A stretch of 64,000 nt of DNA, from the NCBI GenBank assembly GCA_029168955.1, contig JAPDOI010000020.1:2016501-2080500 (forward strand), read 5' to 3'. A program made the translations under genes and the position numbers. The DNA comes from Aplectana chamaeleonis. Taxonomy: Eukaryota; Nematoda; Chromadorea; Rhabditida; Cosmocercidae. Below, one piece after another: positions 1 through 13,300 of the stretch. The stretch's first letter is position 1; each line of letters begins with the position of its first letter. Below the pieces are notes generated by a model. The model was given only the letters and a program-made list of their open reading frames with translations, was not told the DNA's origin and did not search any database.

Positions 1-1953
1 ACCGCAGCTACCTCCAAACTTCCCTGAACATGCCGTTGAATGCTAGAGGGTTGGCATGTATACTTTTAGGAAAAATACGGTCAAGCTTTCAAGATTAGGT
101 ACTACAGAAAATCCGAGCAGACCGTTTACCTGGATCTCGATGAAAGCTTAGTACCCACCCATCTCGGTGATTTGGATTCTTGAGAAATGACGAAGAATTT
201 TCCTCGCCTACAGAAAAAATTGCATAACAAATTAGGTGAAATTTCTTTAAAATCAAAGTTCTGTACCTTTATTGGGATCAAGGCGACACTTCTAAGAATC
301 TATCACAACAAAGCTCGCAGGGCTTGATATCATTGATCATGCAGCTAGCAAATCAGAGTATATGCAGACTTGATTTCAGTGTCGCATCACACTGGAGTTC
401 GGTGGAACACAAGGATCCATCGGCTGAGGGAGATCAGTTACACGCGCCAAACCTACTAGTTTTTCGTTTCGTTTCATTGAAGGCTGGGACCAAGATGTTA
501 TGCATAATAGAGGTATATACGCGTGTGAAGACGAATAAGGCACTACACAAAATATGACGACATTTTTGCTTAGTTTCACTTTTCCTCTATAGAAAAAAAA
601 AACCGAATTCCTGCGACTCATTGCGCGTAGCATGAGGCCTCTTTCAGAGATTGATCGCCGCGCGACGCTGATGGCATGTTTGAATATGTATCGACGAGCT
701 ACGCGATCACGATCGATGCTCAAGTGATTATCATCCCATCGCGTCGCGATCGAAATCTGAATGGAGTCCTCACGCACGCGATGATGCTACTTCCATCTGT
801 TTAACCTCAACTCCGCATACGCAAGCGAAGGAAGGGGAAATTTACATTTCTAACCCATACACGATAGGAGGTTTGCTTGGGAATCAAGCAACCATTCGGT
901 TTCCGTGAGATCAGGTGGAACTGTACCACGATGCGGTGGGAATGAGGCGTCGTCCTCGGACTTTCGGCCAGTTTATTGGGTTTCTGGATCTATAGAGAGC
1001 TCTAACCATGTGTATGTATGGTGCCCTGGCTTTCTCCGCGAGGGTCGGAACCGTAAGTGGGCGAACATACTGTGGTGGGTGCGTACTTCTTTCTGACTGC
1101 CATCCCAAAATCCGGTTAGTGTCAGATCAGCCATCACATCACGACTTATGCTGAAAAAATCCACAACTACATAGGCGCTACAATATTTTAGTGTGAACAG
1201 AGCATACTAGATACATTTTGGCCTAAAATATCCTTCCAGCAATCTCGATAGCCTGTCATTGGTTTTTGTTGCCGGGTTGACGTCTGCAACTTCAGCTCGT
1301 CTTTGGCTTTTGAACCACGTGTTTTTACCACACTAAGGAAACCTGCTCGGCAGGTTCTGGAGTCCTGTCCAACCCCTGAGTTTTCTATTAAACACAGCTT
1401 CCTTGTGATACCTTGTGATTACACTGTACATGCCATGAAGGCTCAAAGGTATGAAATCCCCTAATTCAATATCCAAATGACACTCCGGTGACAGGATTCA
1501 ACTGCCGATTTTTTGCCTGCTCACAATCATAATCCCATTCCATCCTCTTTGGTTTTTCATGCACCCAGAATCGGTTCAAAAATCTCTTCCAGAAGCTGAA
1601 ACGTCTGCCTACTCTCAATGCTACTCAGTAGCTAAGAAGAACCCTAGTACTTTGGTAGGACTTCGTAGCGTTTCTCCTCTATTCTATGACAGGATGAGGC
1701 CCGTCATGCCTACCAAACATGCATTACATTACAATGGAAAATGCGACATACGATTGCAATTGAACTTTTTGAAAGTTCAATTGCAAAAAGTAAACTTACT
1801 AAATTGCAATTGCAATAGTCCAGCATGTCTTGACGTATCCATGTGCAATCTGCAGGAACAAGGGCATTATAAATGGAAGCAGAACGGCACCTGAATTTCC
1901 CGCGCGAAAAATAAATGCAACCCGAATGCAATTGCAATTGCAAAATAAAACGC
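1..1953. other. No recognisable gene; left flank
   Basis: I find no coding sequence of a known family here. Short open frames around 905-1108 exist on both strands but show no motif and no convincing splice partners. At about 1753-1820 there are overlapping copies of a TTGCAATTGCAA-like motif that form a short palindrome, and the same motif recurs at 1924-1943. Nothing else can be supported. Confidence 0.5.
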
Positions 1954-1956
1954 ATT

Positions 1957-2655
1957 AGGGCCTTTCAGAGTGGCGTCGCAGAAAATTTCGCTGTCGCGGC
2001 GACGAATTATGCAGGAGATGGGGTGAAAGGGCAGCGCAAACCGTGCCGCGCGACTGGAGCGAACATCGGCGCTTTCAAAGAGTGGGAATGCGACGGCGCG
2101 AGCTAGATGGGCGACGTTCATGAAGTTTTGCGACGTTTTGCGAGGCAGAATGGTCTCGACCATTTTTGTCCACGCCGCCATTTGTCGCCGATGTTTCTTC
2201 ATGTAACAGCAAAGCCTTCTGTTACTATCTGGTCCATGAACTTTCTGTGGGAATCACTCTTTTTGCCTATTTCACTAACTATATGCCATCCAGGACTGAT
2301 TTCGTCATGGGGATTTGAATTTGGGTCATCCAGGATTTACTCTCGTCATAGCATGTTAATAATATTTTGTGGCTTGACACCTTCATTGTTATGCAAATAT
2401 TTTCAGCTGAAGGTGACTTACTGCAGTGTTTCCTGGCATACATGCTCCGAAATGGTTAGTTTTTTGTTACCAGAGCGGCATGTTTATGCGCTCTTGATCA
2501 AACTTAAAGGGCGGGGGAAGAAATAAGAGACGCTTTGAGAAAGGGGATATGATGACGCGGCGGCAGTCGATAGGCCACGCCTTTTTCCTTCGCTCTGGCA
2601 CAGGGCGATGCCGCGGAGTATTTCGTGCAGCGACGCGCCACTCTGAAAGCGCCCT
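1957..2655 (+). mobile_element. Terminal-inverted-repeat element, copy 1 (ATT target duplication)
   Basis: A 699-bp element whose ends are inverted copies of AGGGCCTTTCAGAGTGGCG (the right end carries one extra base). The trinucleotide ATT flanks it on both sides (1954-1956 and 2656-2658), as expected for a 3-bp target-site duplication. The outer parts are GC-rich with many GCGACG motifs and the core is AT-rich. The open frame at 2107-2526 lies wholly inside and resembles nothing known, so I treat the element as non-autonomous. A second copy lies in the opposite orientation at 3206-3933. A 3-bp duplication is typical of PIF/Harbinger-type elements, but the superfamily assignment is inference. 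Confidence 0.8.
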
Positions 2656-2658
2656 ATT

Positions 2659-3202
2659 GGATTTTTCGCAACCTCCGCCGTCAGAAGAAATGCCTCGCTG
2701 TCGCGATGCAATACACGCACATGATCCGACGTCGTCATCGCCTGAGCTCAAAATTTACCGTTTAAATGCCAAATAAGCTTCTAACAGCACGAATTCTCAA
2801 CCAACAGCCACTGATTAAAGCTCTGAAACATTTGATTAGCTGAAATTAGTTGAGCAAAATGTGAATTTCACTAATTATGGGCTGAGCAAAATTAAAAATC
2901 GACGTAATATCAGCTGCGTGGTCTGCAGCTCGCTTCGCGAAATTTTTGATTCGACGCCTCTGACGAAATTTCATGAACCACGGCCGCAATTCGAATTTTT
3001 TTCTCTGGATTTGGTTTCCATTCTTAATAATCCAAGCTTTTTATTATTTCATCGAATTCCTCTCCGTTTTCGCATTTGAGGACATGCGCGCCGATTTTAT
3101 ATTAGACTGATGACATTCTAACGTTTTACCTCGATAAACTTCGGCAAAACCTCAGTTTCGTGAACTGCACGCGGACACGGAAACGAACGTTTAATAAATC
3201 AT
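2659..3202. other. AT-rich spacer between two inverted elements
   Basis: About 540 bases between the two copies of the ATT-flanked element. No gene or further repeat recognised; the spacer would form the loop if the two flanking elements paired. Confidence 0.5.
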
Positions 3203-3205
3203 ATT

Positions 3206-3933
3206 AGGGCTTTTCAGAGTGGCGTTACTGCGAAATTCGCGGCATCGCTCCTCAGAGCGAGTGAAAAAAGGCGTGGCCTATCGAATGCCGCTGTGTCATA
3301 TTTCTTTCTCAGCGTCTCTTATTTCTTCGCTGCCCTTTAAGTTTGATCAGGGCGCATAAAAATATTGGCGTGCCATCCCTCGCGTGTTCTGCAATCTCAG
3401 AAATTCTGGAATCGATCAACAAAAACGAGTTATAGGTTTTGATTAATATATACCAGGAAACACTACCACCAGTAGAATCACCTTCAACTGAGAAGATTTG
3501 CATAACAATAGTGTCCACAACAAAAAATTATTAAACGCTATGACGAAATAAATCCTGGATAAACTATTAAATACCATGACGAAATTCATCCTGGATGGCA
3601 AACATCTAGTAAAATAGGCAAAACATGATTCTACAGAGAGTTAATTGGCAGATAGTAACGAAGGAACACTAACTAATACGAGATAGTAACGAAGGAACGC
3701 TGACTAATGTGAAGAAACTACAGCGACAGCGACAAAAATGGTCGAGACCATTTGCCGCGCAAAACGTCGCAACACGTCGCAGAACGTCGCTCCCAGCTCG
3801 CGCCGTCGCTCCCACTCTGAAAGCGCGACGTTCGCTACCGTCGCGCGGCACGGTTTGCGCTGCGTAGCACCCCCACCTCTCACCACGTCGCCGCGACAGC
3901 GAATTTTCCTGCGACGCCACTCTGAAAGGCCCT
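3206..3933 (-). mobile_element. Terminal-inverted-repeat element, copy 2 (ATT target duplication)
   Basis: Reverse-oriented relative of the element at 1957-2655, 728 bp long, with ends AGGGCTTTTCAGAGTGGCG and its complement, flanked by ATT at 3203-3205 and 3934-3936. Internal stretches match copy 1 in reverse complement, for example the TTTGATCAGGGCGCATAAA-like core and the ATGGTCGAGACCAT palindrome near the GC-rich end. Having its own target duplication shows that it inserted independently and was not made by inverted duplication of copy 1. Confidence 0.8.
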
Positions 3934-3936
3934 ATT

Positions 3937-4340
3937 GAGGCCTAAACAGAGTCTGAAAAAGTAACGCCGCAATGATGGGGAATAAAGGGCTGGCACGAAG
4001 CTTCGTAGCCGCCCTACATTCTTCAACGTGGAAAGCTACTTTTGCCGCTCGACTATGCGGAGGCCTTCATACCCCCGACGAAGTATAAACTCGCTCACAT
4101 CATGCTCTTTTTTCAGCCTCATCCTCATTTTGAGGGTGTATGCCAGGTGAGGCTCGCTTGGTGGACGACGACACAGCTTCTCTCTTCTCATCCGACGCTA
4201 CCTATTACGCACTTCTGCTTCCTTGCCTCATACCTATTCTAATTACTTTCCACTTTCTCATTTGGCTAGGTTAGTTTCGAGTTTTTTTTAGTTCTTCCGT
4301 CCTGCCGTCTGTATTGATTTTAAGTAATTCTACATTTTAG
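3937..4340 (+). other. Upstream region of the ABCF gene
   Basis: About 400 bases between the last transposon end and the candidate leader acceptor of the ABCF gene. It probably contains the promoter. I see no clear TATA box or initiator. A T-rich run around 4283-4293 precedes the acceptor. Confidence 0.4.
4333..4340 (+). promoter_or_regulatory. Candidate trans-splice (spliced-leader) acceptor
   Basis: The sequence CATTTTAG ends 27 bases before the ATG at 4368 and has no plausible donor upstream. In nematodes such an acceptor close to the start codon is the usual site of spliced-leader addition, giving a short 5' leader (4341-4367). Which leader is used cannot be seen. Confidence 0.5.
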
Positions 4341-4367
4341 GCCACGAATTTTTCGTGAATAACTGAA

Positions 4368-7300
4368 ATGGCTGATCTGGATGCAATCCCAGGCTATCTG
4401 GCAGCAACTTTTCCTACTCTACCAACGGAAATCAAGGATTATCTTTCCTGTAAGATGGCCTTTGTTTTAAGAAAAAACTTTCTTTCACTTCATATTAGAG
4501 GCTCTTTTTAGCAATACTCAAGGAGAATGTCGATGAGCTCCTCACCCTTGATGAAGTAGTTGACGCTGTGGGAGACCATATCCAGGTACAGCAAGGGATT
4601 TGTGGTCCTGGCCAAGCTATACGGTTGTTTTCAGAGCTACGTCGAAGACCTATGCAATGATGGACTTAAGCGAACCTGTATGCAATTGCTACGGTTTTTG
4701 CACGGAGAGTGAGTGAAAATTTTTTTGGATTATTGGCAGAGCCCATTATAAGGGGACGAAATCTGGGATTTCCACATAATTGAGAGGAGGACCCACCCCA
4801 CATTATAATACCTTCCAAGTGCAAGCTCTCAATCGCTCCGAATCAGGGATGAGCGGAAATATTTTCCGACATTTCGGAATTCGGAACCACCATTTGAATT
4901 TTGGAAATCGGATAGCGGAACTATATTCGACTTGGTGTGAGTGTGTGTGTGTGTATGTGTCTGTGTGTGTGTGAGACGCTCCTAAAATTGTTATCTTCCT
5001 ATGGTTTCCGATTTTTTCCGCATTTTGGGGCATTTTTTCGGAAATCGGAAGGCCAAAAACCATCGGAATTCCGCTCAACCCTGCTCCGAATAAGCGAGAT
5101 ATCGGAGGAAGCCACTCTGGCGCTCCCACAGCAAGAAGTCACATTGGCCCGCCCCCTTATTCTTCTTCTTCTTCTACAGCCACAGAGAGGGTCCTGTCAT
5201 AGATTGAGGAACTGAGCCACAAGCGTCGGATTCTCCCACAGATCTACTGGTGTTAACGATGTCGGTCTCATCGGGCAGTTGAAAAAGTGCGCAGCAGTAT
5301 GCCCTTTATTACCACAATCCGGGCACTCGTCAGGTCTGCTGCTATCGATCTTATCTAAATAAGACATAAGCATGGGGCAGTGCCCGCAGCGCAACGAGGC
5401 AAGGGTGCACCTGGCACGCCTACCGAGTTCCATTTCGGTTTCGCTGACCTCAGGCGGCACGACTCCGAGAATGGAGTTTACGGGCCCGCCCCCTTATTCG
5501 ACCTTCCCAGCCCACCAATAACAAGATGGACATTTCTTTTTTTTTCTCGATCAAAAGCCATGTTCCTCCCTTCATTCTCAGCTTCTATCTTGAATCAGGG
5601 CCGAACAATATGGACAGAGTTTAGAGGCCAGAGGTCGAAAGTAAGATCAGTAGATTAGTGCGCTCCGGAGTGTCGCAAGGTGCGGTTCTCTCTCCGCTCC
5701 TGTTCTCTTTCTACATAGCAGATCTTCCGGCACCCCAAACAGAAAGACGTCTGGTCGGATATGCGGGTGACCTAACACTGGTGGCATCAGACCCGGAATC
5801 CGGGTCCCGGATGTTTGGACATATGGGTCGTCTGGAAATCCAAAATCATCGATATATTTGATTTATAAAACTGTGTGACGCCGAAACTTCATTCAGTAGT
5901 CCAGTTCAAGCGTCTAAAACCTGAGCGATCCTTCCCTTTGGTAACCAAAAATATCGACAATTCTCGGGATATCCTCAACAAGGTTTCGTTTCTCGTTTGA
6001 TCCCTTTGGCGACCCCCAGTAACCTGCATTTTCGGCTTAAAAATTTCTCGACCCCCCTATCCATTCACCGTTGCGAAATTTCGTAACCCCACTTGACCCT
6101 GTGAGGAAGGGATTCAAACTCTTTCACCTAATCCATACTAAAAAATTCATGCTATAGTCAGGGTCACCCTCCCGCTGTACAAGGTGATAGACGCGTAAAT
6201 TGTCAAAAAATTTGTGAATCTGGAGAGGTTATTTGAAAAAAATCGCGCTAAAAGTAAAAACAAACTCTCTGAAGCTCGTCAGTGGGGTAAGGAGTGTTGA
6301 CTTAACCACAAAAAAAATAATCATACCAATTTTTTTCAATTTTGAAAACTTCAGTCCCAAAATTGTCGAATTTCGACGTGAAAATTTTCGAAATTATTCA
6401 GAATCTGCGGTTTTTACATTTTGGGAACATAGTTACGTTGAGATCGGTGGCAACGGTCTGTTTAACCCTGGGTACGGACCTCTTAATCAATCTTGAGCAG
6501 GGTTACGATTCGATGTAACGGGGGTCGTAAAATTTTTAGATTTTTGTTTGTAAAAAATGGAAATTTGATGGGGGATCGAACATATTTTTGAAAAAAAAAG
6601 GATTTTTTTCCAAACCATTTTGTAAGCAAATGAAGTAGTAAGAGTCAGCCCCGCAAGGAGAAGTATGCATGGGAGATTGTGAAATTTTTTCCAAAATTTT
6701 GGTCAACAGGGGGTCGTAGCTCCGAAAAAAATTGGCGCAGCGGCCTGCTCAATCCTGCTCTGAATACCTCCTACTTCGCTACTTTTTCGGCTTGGCTGTC
6801 CCAATTTTTCGAGATTTTGTACCTACATCAGCATAACTTTTTTCTATATCGAAGTTTTGTTGCCTATGAGGTGCCGCTTTTCTTTTCTGTCCTAGATTAA
6901 GTTTATCTCGATTCCTGCATTCAGAAACCTGCCAAAGGTCGTAGAGCATGGAGTAACTACGAGAAAATTGGATCAGGCCGTAGATATGGCGGCAGAGAAT
7001 CACAATTTCGCTCAAATGGAGAGTATATGGAAGCTTCAGGCTAGGGACATGCCCACGGTAAGACGAATTCCTTGGGTTTTTTCACATACTGCTGTTCTCG
7101 GAGCCAAAGCGCAGAGAATGGCTGTTGCATGACGCGATAGGATGATAATCGTACTGGGACCATTTGGTCCCGGCACTATTCACCCTTCTCCCAGCACGAT
7201 TGTCTTTGTGTCGCGTGATGCAGCATCCATAATCCACAATTGCGGACCGGAATTAGACTCCGAAAACGACAGTACTTGGCGAGTTTTTTTTAAATACTAA

Positions 7301-10300
7301 AACTAAGTTTATCTTTTAGTCTGTTGACAAGAAAAAGCTGGTAAAGGCTGAAAATCGATCTGCTCAGAAAGCTGAGCAACGAGACGCGGAGCCTATTGTA
7401 CGGAAGAAGAGGCCAGAATCTACCGCTACAGCAACTCAGGTACTACAGCGCGTTTCATTGTTCATGAACATTTTGAGTAAATGCCGTCTAAGACACTCCC
7501 ATATTTCCCTACCTCCTTTTTTGGGTCAGAATTGACGAATACTTCAATTCTCAATGTGGCTTGTGATTATGACCTGCCTAGGGTGAAAAACGTTGAGACT
7601 CGGGCCCTCATAACGCCGGACAAGGCAACAGTCGCATCCATGTCCGAAATTGCAGGATATTTTTGGCTTGTTTCTAGCTACAGTAGAAGTGCTAGCACCT
7701 TGGATGAGAATTCTATCTGATGACATGCAGGGAAATATCTCGAAAGCAATAAATGGAGGATTTGGAGGCATTTATCGGGCATAACGGTCAGTGTAAACCA
7801 GACCCGGGCAGGCCTGAGACTGTTTGTGTCATAGCTAAAGGTCTGAAGGGCTATGAAATGCAACGACTTTGTGGGTGAACTGGTGCGAAAGTCCCTCCAA
7901 CTTACTCAGGCAAACTGGGGCGTCGACAAAAGGTTGATAAGTTGTCATCTCATAAATCGCTCCCTGTTGACAAGTCAAATCGCGCGTATTGCCAGCCTGA
8001 GACCTGCCTGTTGCCCAGCGACGTCCGCCTGTTGTCGGGCGGTTGACAACTTGATGTGTCGCGTTTAGCGGCTTATTTAGCAGCAGTTCACATCCTACAG
8101 TGCTGTGTCATCTAGCTTAGGTACTACTTTTTACCGGCACGCGTAGCGGTCGGCACTCCGACACGCGTCGCTGCTGGGTCGCCCAGCCTCCACTGGGGTC
8201 ACCACCGGATAGGCAGGATCTCCAGATGCTGGGCGGGGCCATTGTACCGCAAACTTGGGTAATTGAACCGGCTGCGCTTTCATCATTCACAGCATGCCTG
8301 AAAAATGCGTCGTATACTCCCCCTGTATCTAGAGCGTTAGCTGTGCAACAGCTCGACATCGACCAGAGCATAACTCGCGGCCACGGCCTCGCTGAATATC
8401 GGCGCGTTGGCCAGCGGTGACTCATGGTGGGCGGATCAACCTGTTGTCGACGCCCAGTTTGCCAGAGTACCTGCATTCACAAAACCACCCGTCTCCAATT
8501 TTTGCAAAGGAACATTTCAATCGATTTGGATAAGGTGAGGCTTCAGATTGGGATGGAAATGAGAGCATCATACGCTCATTAAAAATAGTCTGGTGTTTAA
8601 GTGATCATACTCAGCTTGAAGAAGACCTCCTGAACGCCACAGATCATTTTTTAATGGAAATATGCTGCTCTTTCTTGATCCTAATCCGAAACCTCACCTT
8701 ACTCAAATCGACTGAAATGTTCCTTTGCAAAAATTGGAGACAGGCGATTTTGTTTATGCAGGTAAGGTACAAGAGACTTCCGCGCCAGTTTACTTACAAA
8801 GCTTTCGTTTCATTTCATTGCCTTTTAGACCTTTAGGTATGACACTGACCGTTGTGCTCGATAAATGTCTCCAAATGCGCCATTTATCTCTTACGGGACG
8901 CTTTCCTGCGCGTCATCAGATATAATTCTCATAGTAGAAGCTGGTACTTCTATTGTAGCCAGGAACAAGCCAAGGTATCCTCCAGTTTTGGACACTGATG
9001 CGACTGTTGCCTTGTCCGGCGTTGCGGGTGTCCGGATCTGAAAGTTTCTCCCTTGAACAGGTCAGAACCACAGGCCATATTGAGAAGAGAAGTATTGGTC
9101 AGTTCTGACCCAAAAATGTAGGTTGGCAAGTAAGGGAAAGTGTCTGAGACGGCGATTACTTAAAATGTTCATAAACAATGAAACGGTCGAGAATCATAAC
9201 AAGTGCTATAAGAAAATTTCTTTGAAAGACGAAATCTCAAAAAACGGATATATAGGTTACCCGATACCCTGAATACGCTAGTGATAGTGAAATCTGCGAA
9301 GCGTTACGTGAAAGAGCGGTATCGTCAAAGTCCGAGGTGTTCATAAACAATGAAACGCACTGTAGTGAACATCAATTTGATGCGTTTTAGTGCTGTCAGG
9401 ACACTCATATAATCTATTTCGTTGGGAGTGCCTGATTTGGAAGCAAAAGATTGCTGCTACGCGACCGCTAGCGCCAGACCGAGGCTTTCGAGAGCTGTCT
9501 CAGAGTCTTCTGTTGTGAAGGAAATTATGTTGATTTCGGTGTTTTTAGGCGCCAGTTAAAGAGGCAGGAGGTCGTGGAGCCAATATCAAAGATGTCAAAT
9601 TGGAGAGTGTAGACATTTCGATTGGTACCAAGTTAGTGAAATTGCTTTTCTTCCGATTCCCAGGGCGTTGATCTGCTCAAGTCTGCAACTGCAGACTGAA
9701 TTTGCCCCAGAAATCAGCTATACTGCCCGTCAGTAACCCGAAGTTCTGCAACTGACCTGTTGCTTTCAAGGCAGCTTCTATCGTGCGCCGACATAACTAT
9801 GGCTTATGGACGTCGGTATGGTTTGGTTGGGCGAAATGGTATTGGAAAAACCACGCTTCTGAAAATGATATCTAGGTATCTCCCTACATCGATCTGCCAG
9901 GTCACATACAACTTCGAAATATCGATTAAATACACATTTTACTGGCCAATTGCGGATACCATCGGGAATTTCCATGCTTGCCGTTGAACAGGAAGTGGAG
10001 GGTGATGATACACGGGTGATAGATGCGGTGCTGGCATCAGACTCTCGTCGACAACAGATGATTGAGAAGGAACACACACTGCAGGCTAGATTAAACAAGT
10101 GAGGGTTTCAATGATTTTTAAAATTCGAATAACGATGGATTTGACGAAAAAATAACGAGTAACGCGTTATTCGCTTATCGCTCAGTGTTTTTTTGCAACT
10201 CTCGGCAGAAATGAGGGGAAAATCAATGGAAATCTACTTGTGGTAATTTGAGCAAGATTGCGCCATGCACCCGTCTGAAATAGCTGGAATTGTGGGCTTG

Positions 10301-13300
10301 GTGGGTTGTGTAGAAGTCAAATGCGTTATCGTATTCGGCCAATAGATACTTCCTTTCGGCTTCTGCAAACTCGACTATCGGACAGGCTAAGGGTTGCGAA
10401 TTATCTCAAAAGAGTCCCTCTTTTTCCGCTTCCATATGAGCCCTCATAGCTCTCGATTGTCTCAAGGACGACTCACTAGTCACTTAAAGGCACAGAACAT
10501 CCAGAAAATTATTTCTCAGTTTTCATGCTGCCTCGGATAGGGTCGCATGCTGATCACAGTGGTATCTCTAAAATCGTCCAAGACCCCTTATGAACAGAGT
10601 TATAGCTCCTGGAAAGTGCCTATATTCTGAGGGTGAAAATTTTGTGGACGAGTTGTCTCGGGCCTGTATCTCTCTTCATTCGCAATCGTTGCGCGAGAGC
10701 GAGCCGGGATAAGGAGACGGTCCGGCAATGGACTGAAGAACGCAATGTGGGGAAAATTCATTCATCCACTTAGCCGCTATCGAGTTCGGAAATCTGATAG
10801 GGGGTAGAGCCTGTGGTGGTCGTTTATATCTCGCTTATTTGAAGGAATTGAGATCTCGTACTTGGTAGGTGTTATGTAGAAGGGGACTACTTCACAACCA
10901 AGTAAAAATCACAAAATTCATGTCTGAGGGTGTACTGTGCTTTTAAAGGCCGTGTTTACGACGGAAGTTGCCCGTTTTCCTGGCGCAAACATAAGCTTTG
11001 GGTCCCTGCAAGAAGAGCAAGAATGGAATCACGACAAAAAACGGCCAGGAAGTGGGTGAAAATCTCGTGGGTCAGCGAAGCTATTGGGCCACCCCGCCCA
11101 CTCCCTACAGCAGTTGTCCTACGTTTGTTTTACCGTAGGAACTACATTGGCCACTCTTGTTTTCGAAGAATTTTCGGCACAGGAAACAGAACGCAAAGCC
11201 TTTTACTCGAGAATTTTGAAGCGCGCAACAATTTCCCCGACGTCAGGTTTGATGCGTTGTCCGCAGTTTCCCGAAACACACAAACAGGCATAATTAATTT
11301 TTTTAGAGAGATCTCTGAATCGTTTTGTTCCGCTTTTTGAGTCTTCTGTGGGAACTTTTCCCTATTAATTTCTTCTTAATAGACTTGCGTACCTAAAAAT
11401 ATTCAAAAATCATAATACGATTTTTTTATCGTTAACACTGCCTTTTAAGACATAGTTCTTCATGAAAACCGTATTCCAGTTATGGTTTTGATCAGGCAAG
11501 TCTTTGAAGTATAGGTAAACAGAGAAAAGTTCTCACAAAACTCTCAAACATCTTAGAAAAAAATACTAAAGGAAATCTCTAAACTATTTAAATCCGCCTG
11601 TTGGTGTATTTTGCGCTCTGTGCACAAAACGTCGAACCAAACGTCGGAAATGGTTTTGCTTTTCGAATTGCTAAGGCAAATGATCTTGCTTTCTGTTTTG
11701 TGTACCAAACACTCTTCGAAAATAGGATGGTTCAACGCCAGGGTGGAGCAGGGTTGCGACCCGGCGCAACGGGGGTTCGTAAAAATTTTGGAAAAATTTT
11801 GGAATAAAATGAAAATGTTTGGGGCGGGGTCGTAAAACTATTTCGAAAAAAGTGAATTTGCTCCAAACCTTTTGGAAAGCTAAAATAAGGGAAGCGTTTT
11901 TTCCAAAAAAAAAAACTAGAGCAATTTTTCGTCTTAGGGGGGTCGTGAAAAATTTTTGAAAAATCTCCAAAATTTTTGTCAACATGGAGGAGGTTCGTAT
12001 GTCCGCCGAAAATATCCACAACGGGCTGCTGAGCTCTGGTAGGACTTTAGGGGAGCTACGACCCCTCCCCTTCCTTTTCGAGTATATTTACGATCCCTTT
12101 CTGATTTTTCGTTTTTGGACCATAATCAGGGTTGAGCGGGAGACCAGCTGTTCCCCCAATCGCGGCGTGACCTTGTCGCGTCCGGGGCGTGACCTTGTCG
12201 CGTCGAGGCGTGGACGGCCCGGGTCACGGACGACTTTCCCTTTTTGGGTATCCCATTGGAGCTCATTAGCGTGTGCTGTCCTGGGCAATCGACTGAAGGT
12301 TCGACGGCCGATCGCTGTAATTCTGTGATTCAAGTTCTGTAAATCTAATATTATTCTATGATGCTAGTATTCAATTATTCTCTGGGTCCTCTTCTATAAA
12401 TCTACAATATTTTTCCTACATTCTACCACGTTTCCTCCCGTCCTCGAAGGGAATTTTTTTGCTGTTCTAGTTAATTTGTGATTTAATTCGCACTAGACGG
12501 AGCGTGGAATTATTTCGCAAGTAGCTAGAATTTTGCAAATATTTATGATTCCCCGCATCTTTCCTGATTTCGTATTATTTATACTTTGCGTTTTTTTAAA
12601 CTAACGTCTACTTTGCGCGAAATTCCTCTTGTTTTGAATACGTTAGCGAAAAAGTTAACATTAACTGTGCTCGAATTTCTTCCTAAATTAATAGTTTTCA
12701 GGGCTCAGGTAGTTTCTTTAAATAAAACTAGCGTCCAATATGCTCAAAAAACGCTTGATGTTTCAAAAAATTTCAGAGCCCAAATTCTTTTTTCAAACTA
12801 ACGTTCACAATGCACAAAATTCTTCCTGTTTTGAAATTTTGAACTTTAAATATTTTTTAAATACAAAATGACGTCCATCGTGTTCAAAAATATCCCTGTT
12901 CGAATAGTTTCAGCATTCTGGTAGTTTTTTTCGCTAGAAAAAGTTTTTTTTTCAAACTAATGTGTTTCCATTACGAATACAAAACAGAAATTTTTCATGA
13001 TTAGCATTGTTTGCTTCAAGGAATCAACCAATATTGGTCTCGGCCTGCATCTATTCGAGTCCTCACCTGTGCTGTTCTAGAGGGGATGCCATAGGGGAAG
13101 TGAAGTGGGAAGGGCAGTTTAGGTATCAGTGTTGGGTGATAATTATCTAACACCTTATCGCCATAAACCCAAAAGGCCATTAGCGTTCTAGGGCCATATG
13201 CTTTCTAAATTGTCCGTCACCCTCTTTATGGTCTGATCGTCTTTAATTTCGCTTGTTTTAATTCACATTTTTTTAATTATTCATGCAAGAAGCGCTAATA

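Larger units (their letters stand above)
4754..5583 (+). repeat. Remnant of a TTAA-type MITE that hosts two further insertions
   Basis: The segments 4754-4843, 5084-5162 and about 5483-5580 together match, in the same order, the interior of the element at 37145-37632 (GGACGAAATCTG, AAGCGAGATATCGGAGGAAG and the CCCTTCATTCTCAGC region). They are one old element split by the two insertions listed next. Its outer ends are not recognisable. It lies in intron 3 of the ABCF gene. Confidence 0.65.

Noticed and set aside
2107..2526. A 139-residue frame
   Set aside because: Lies wholly inside a terminal-inverted-repeat element, has no recognisable domain and is not conserved in the sister copy.
9760..9987. 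Continuous frame through ABCF intron 7
   Set aside because: It ends in a stop shortly after and loses the conserved block that follows Walker A; a spliced reading restores the family sequence.
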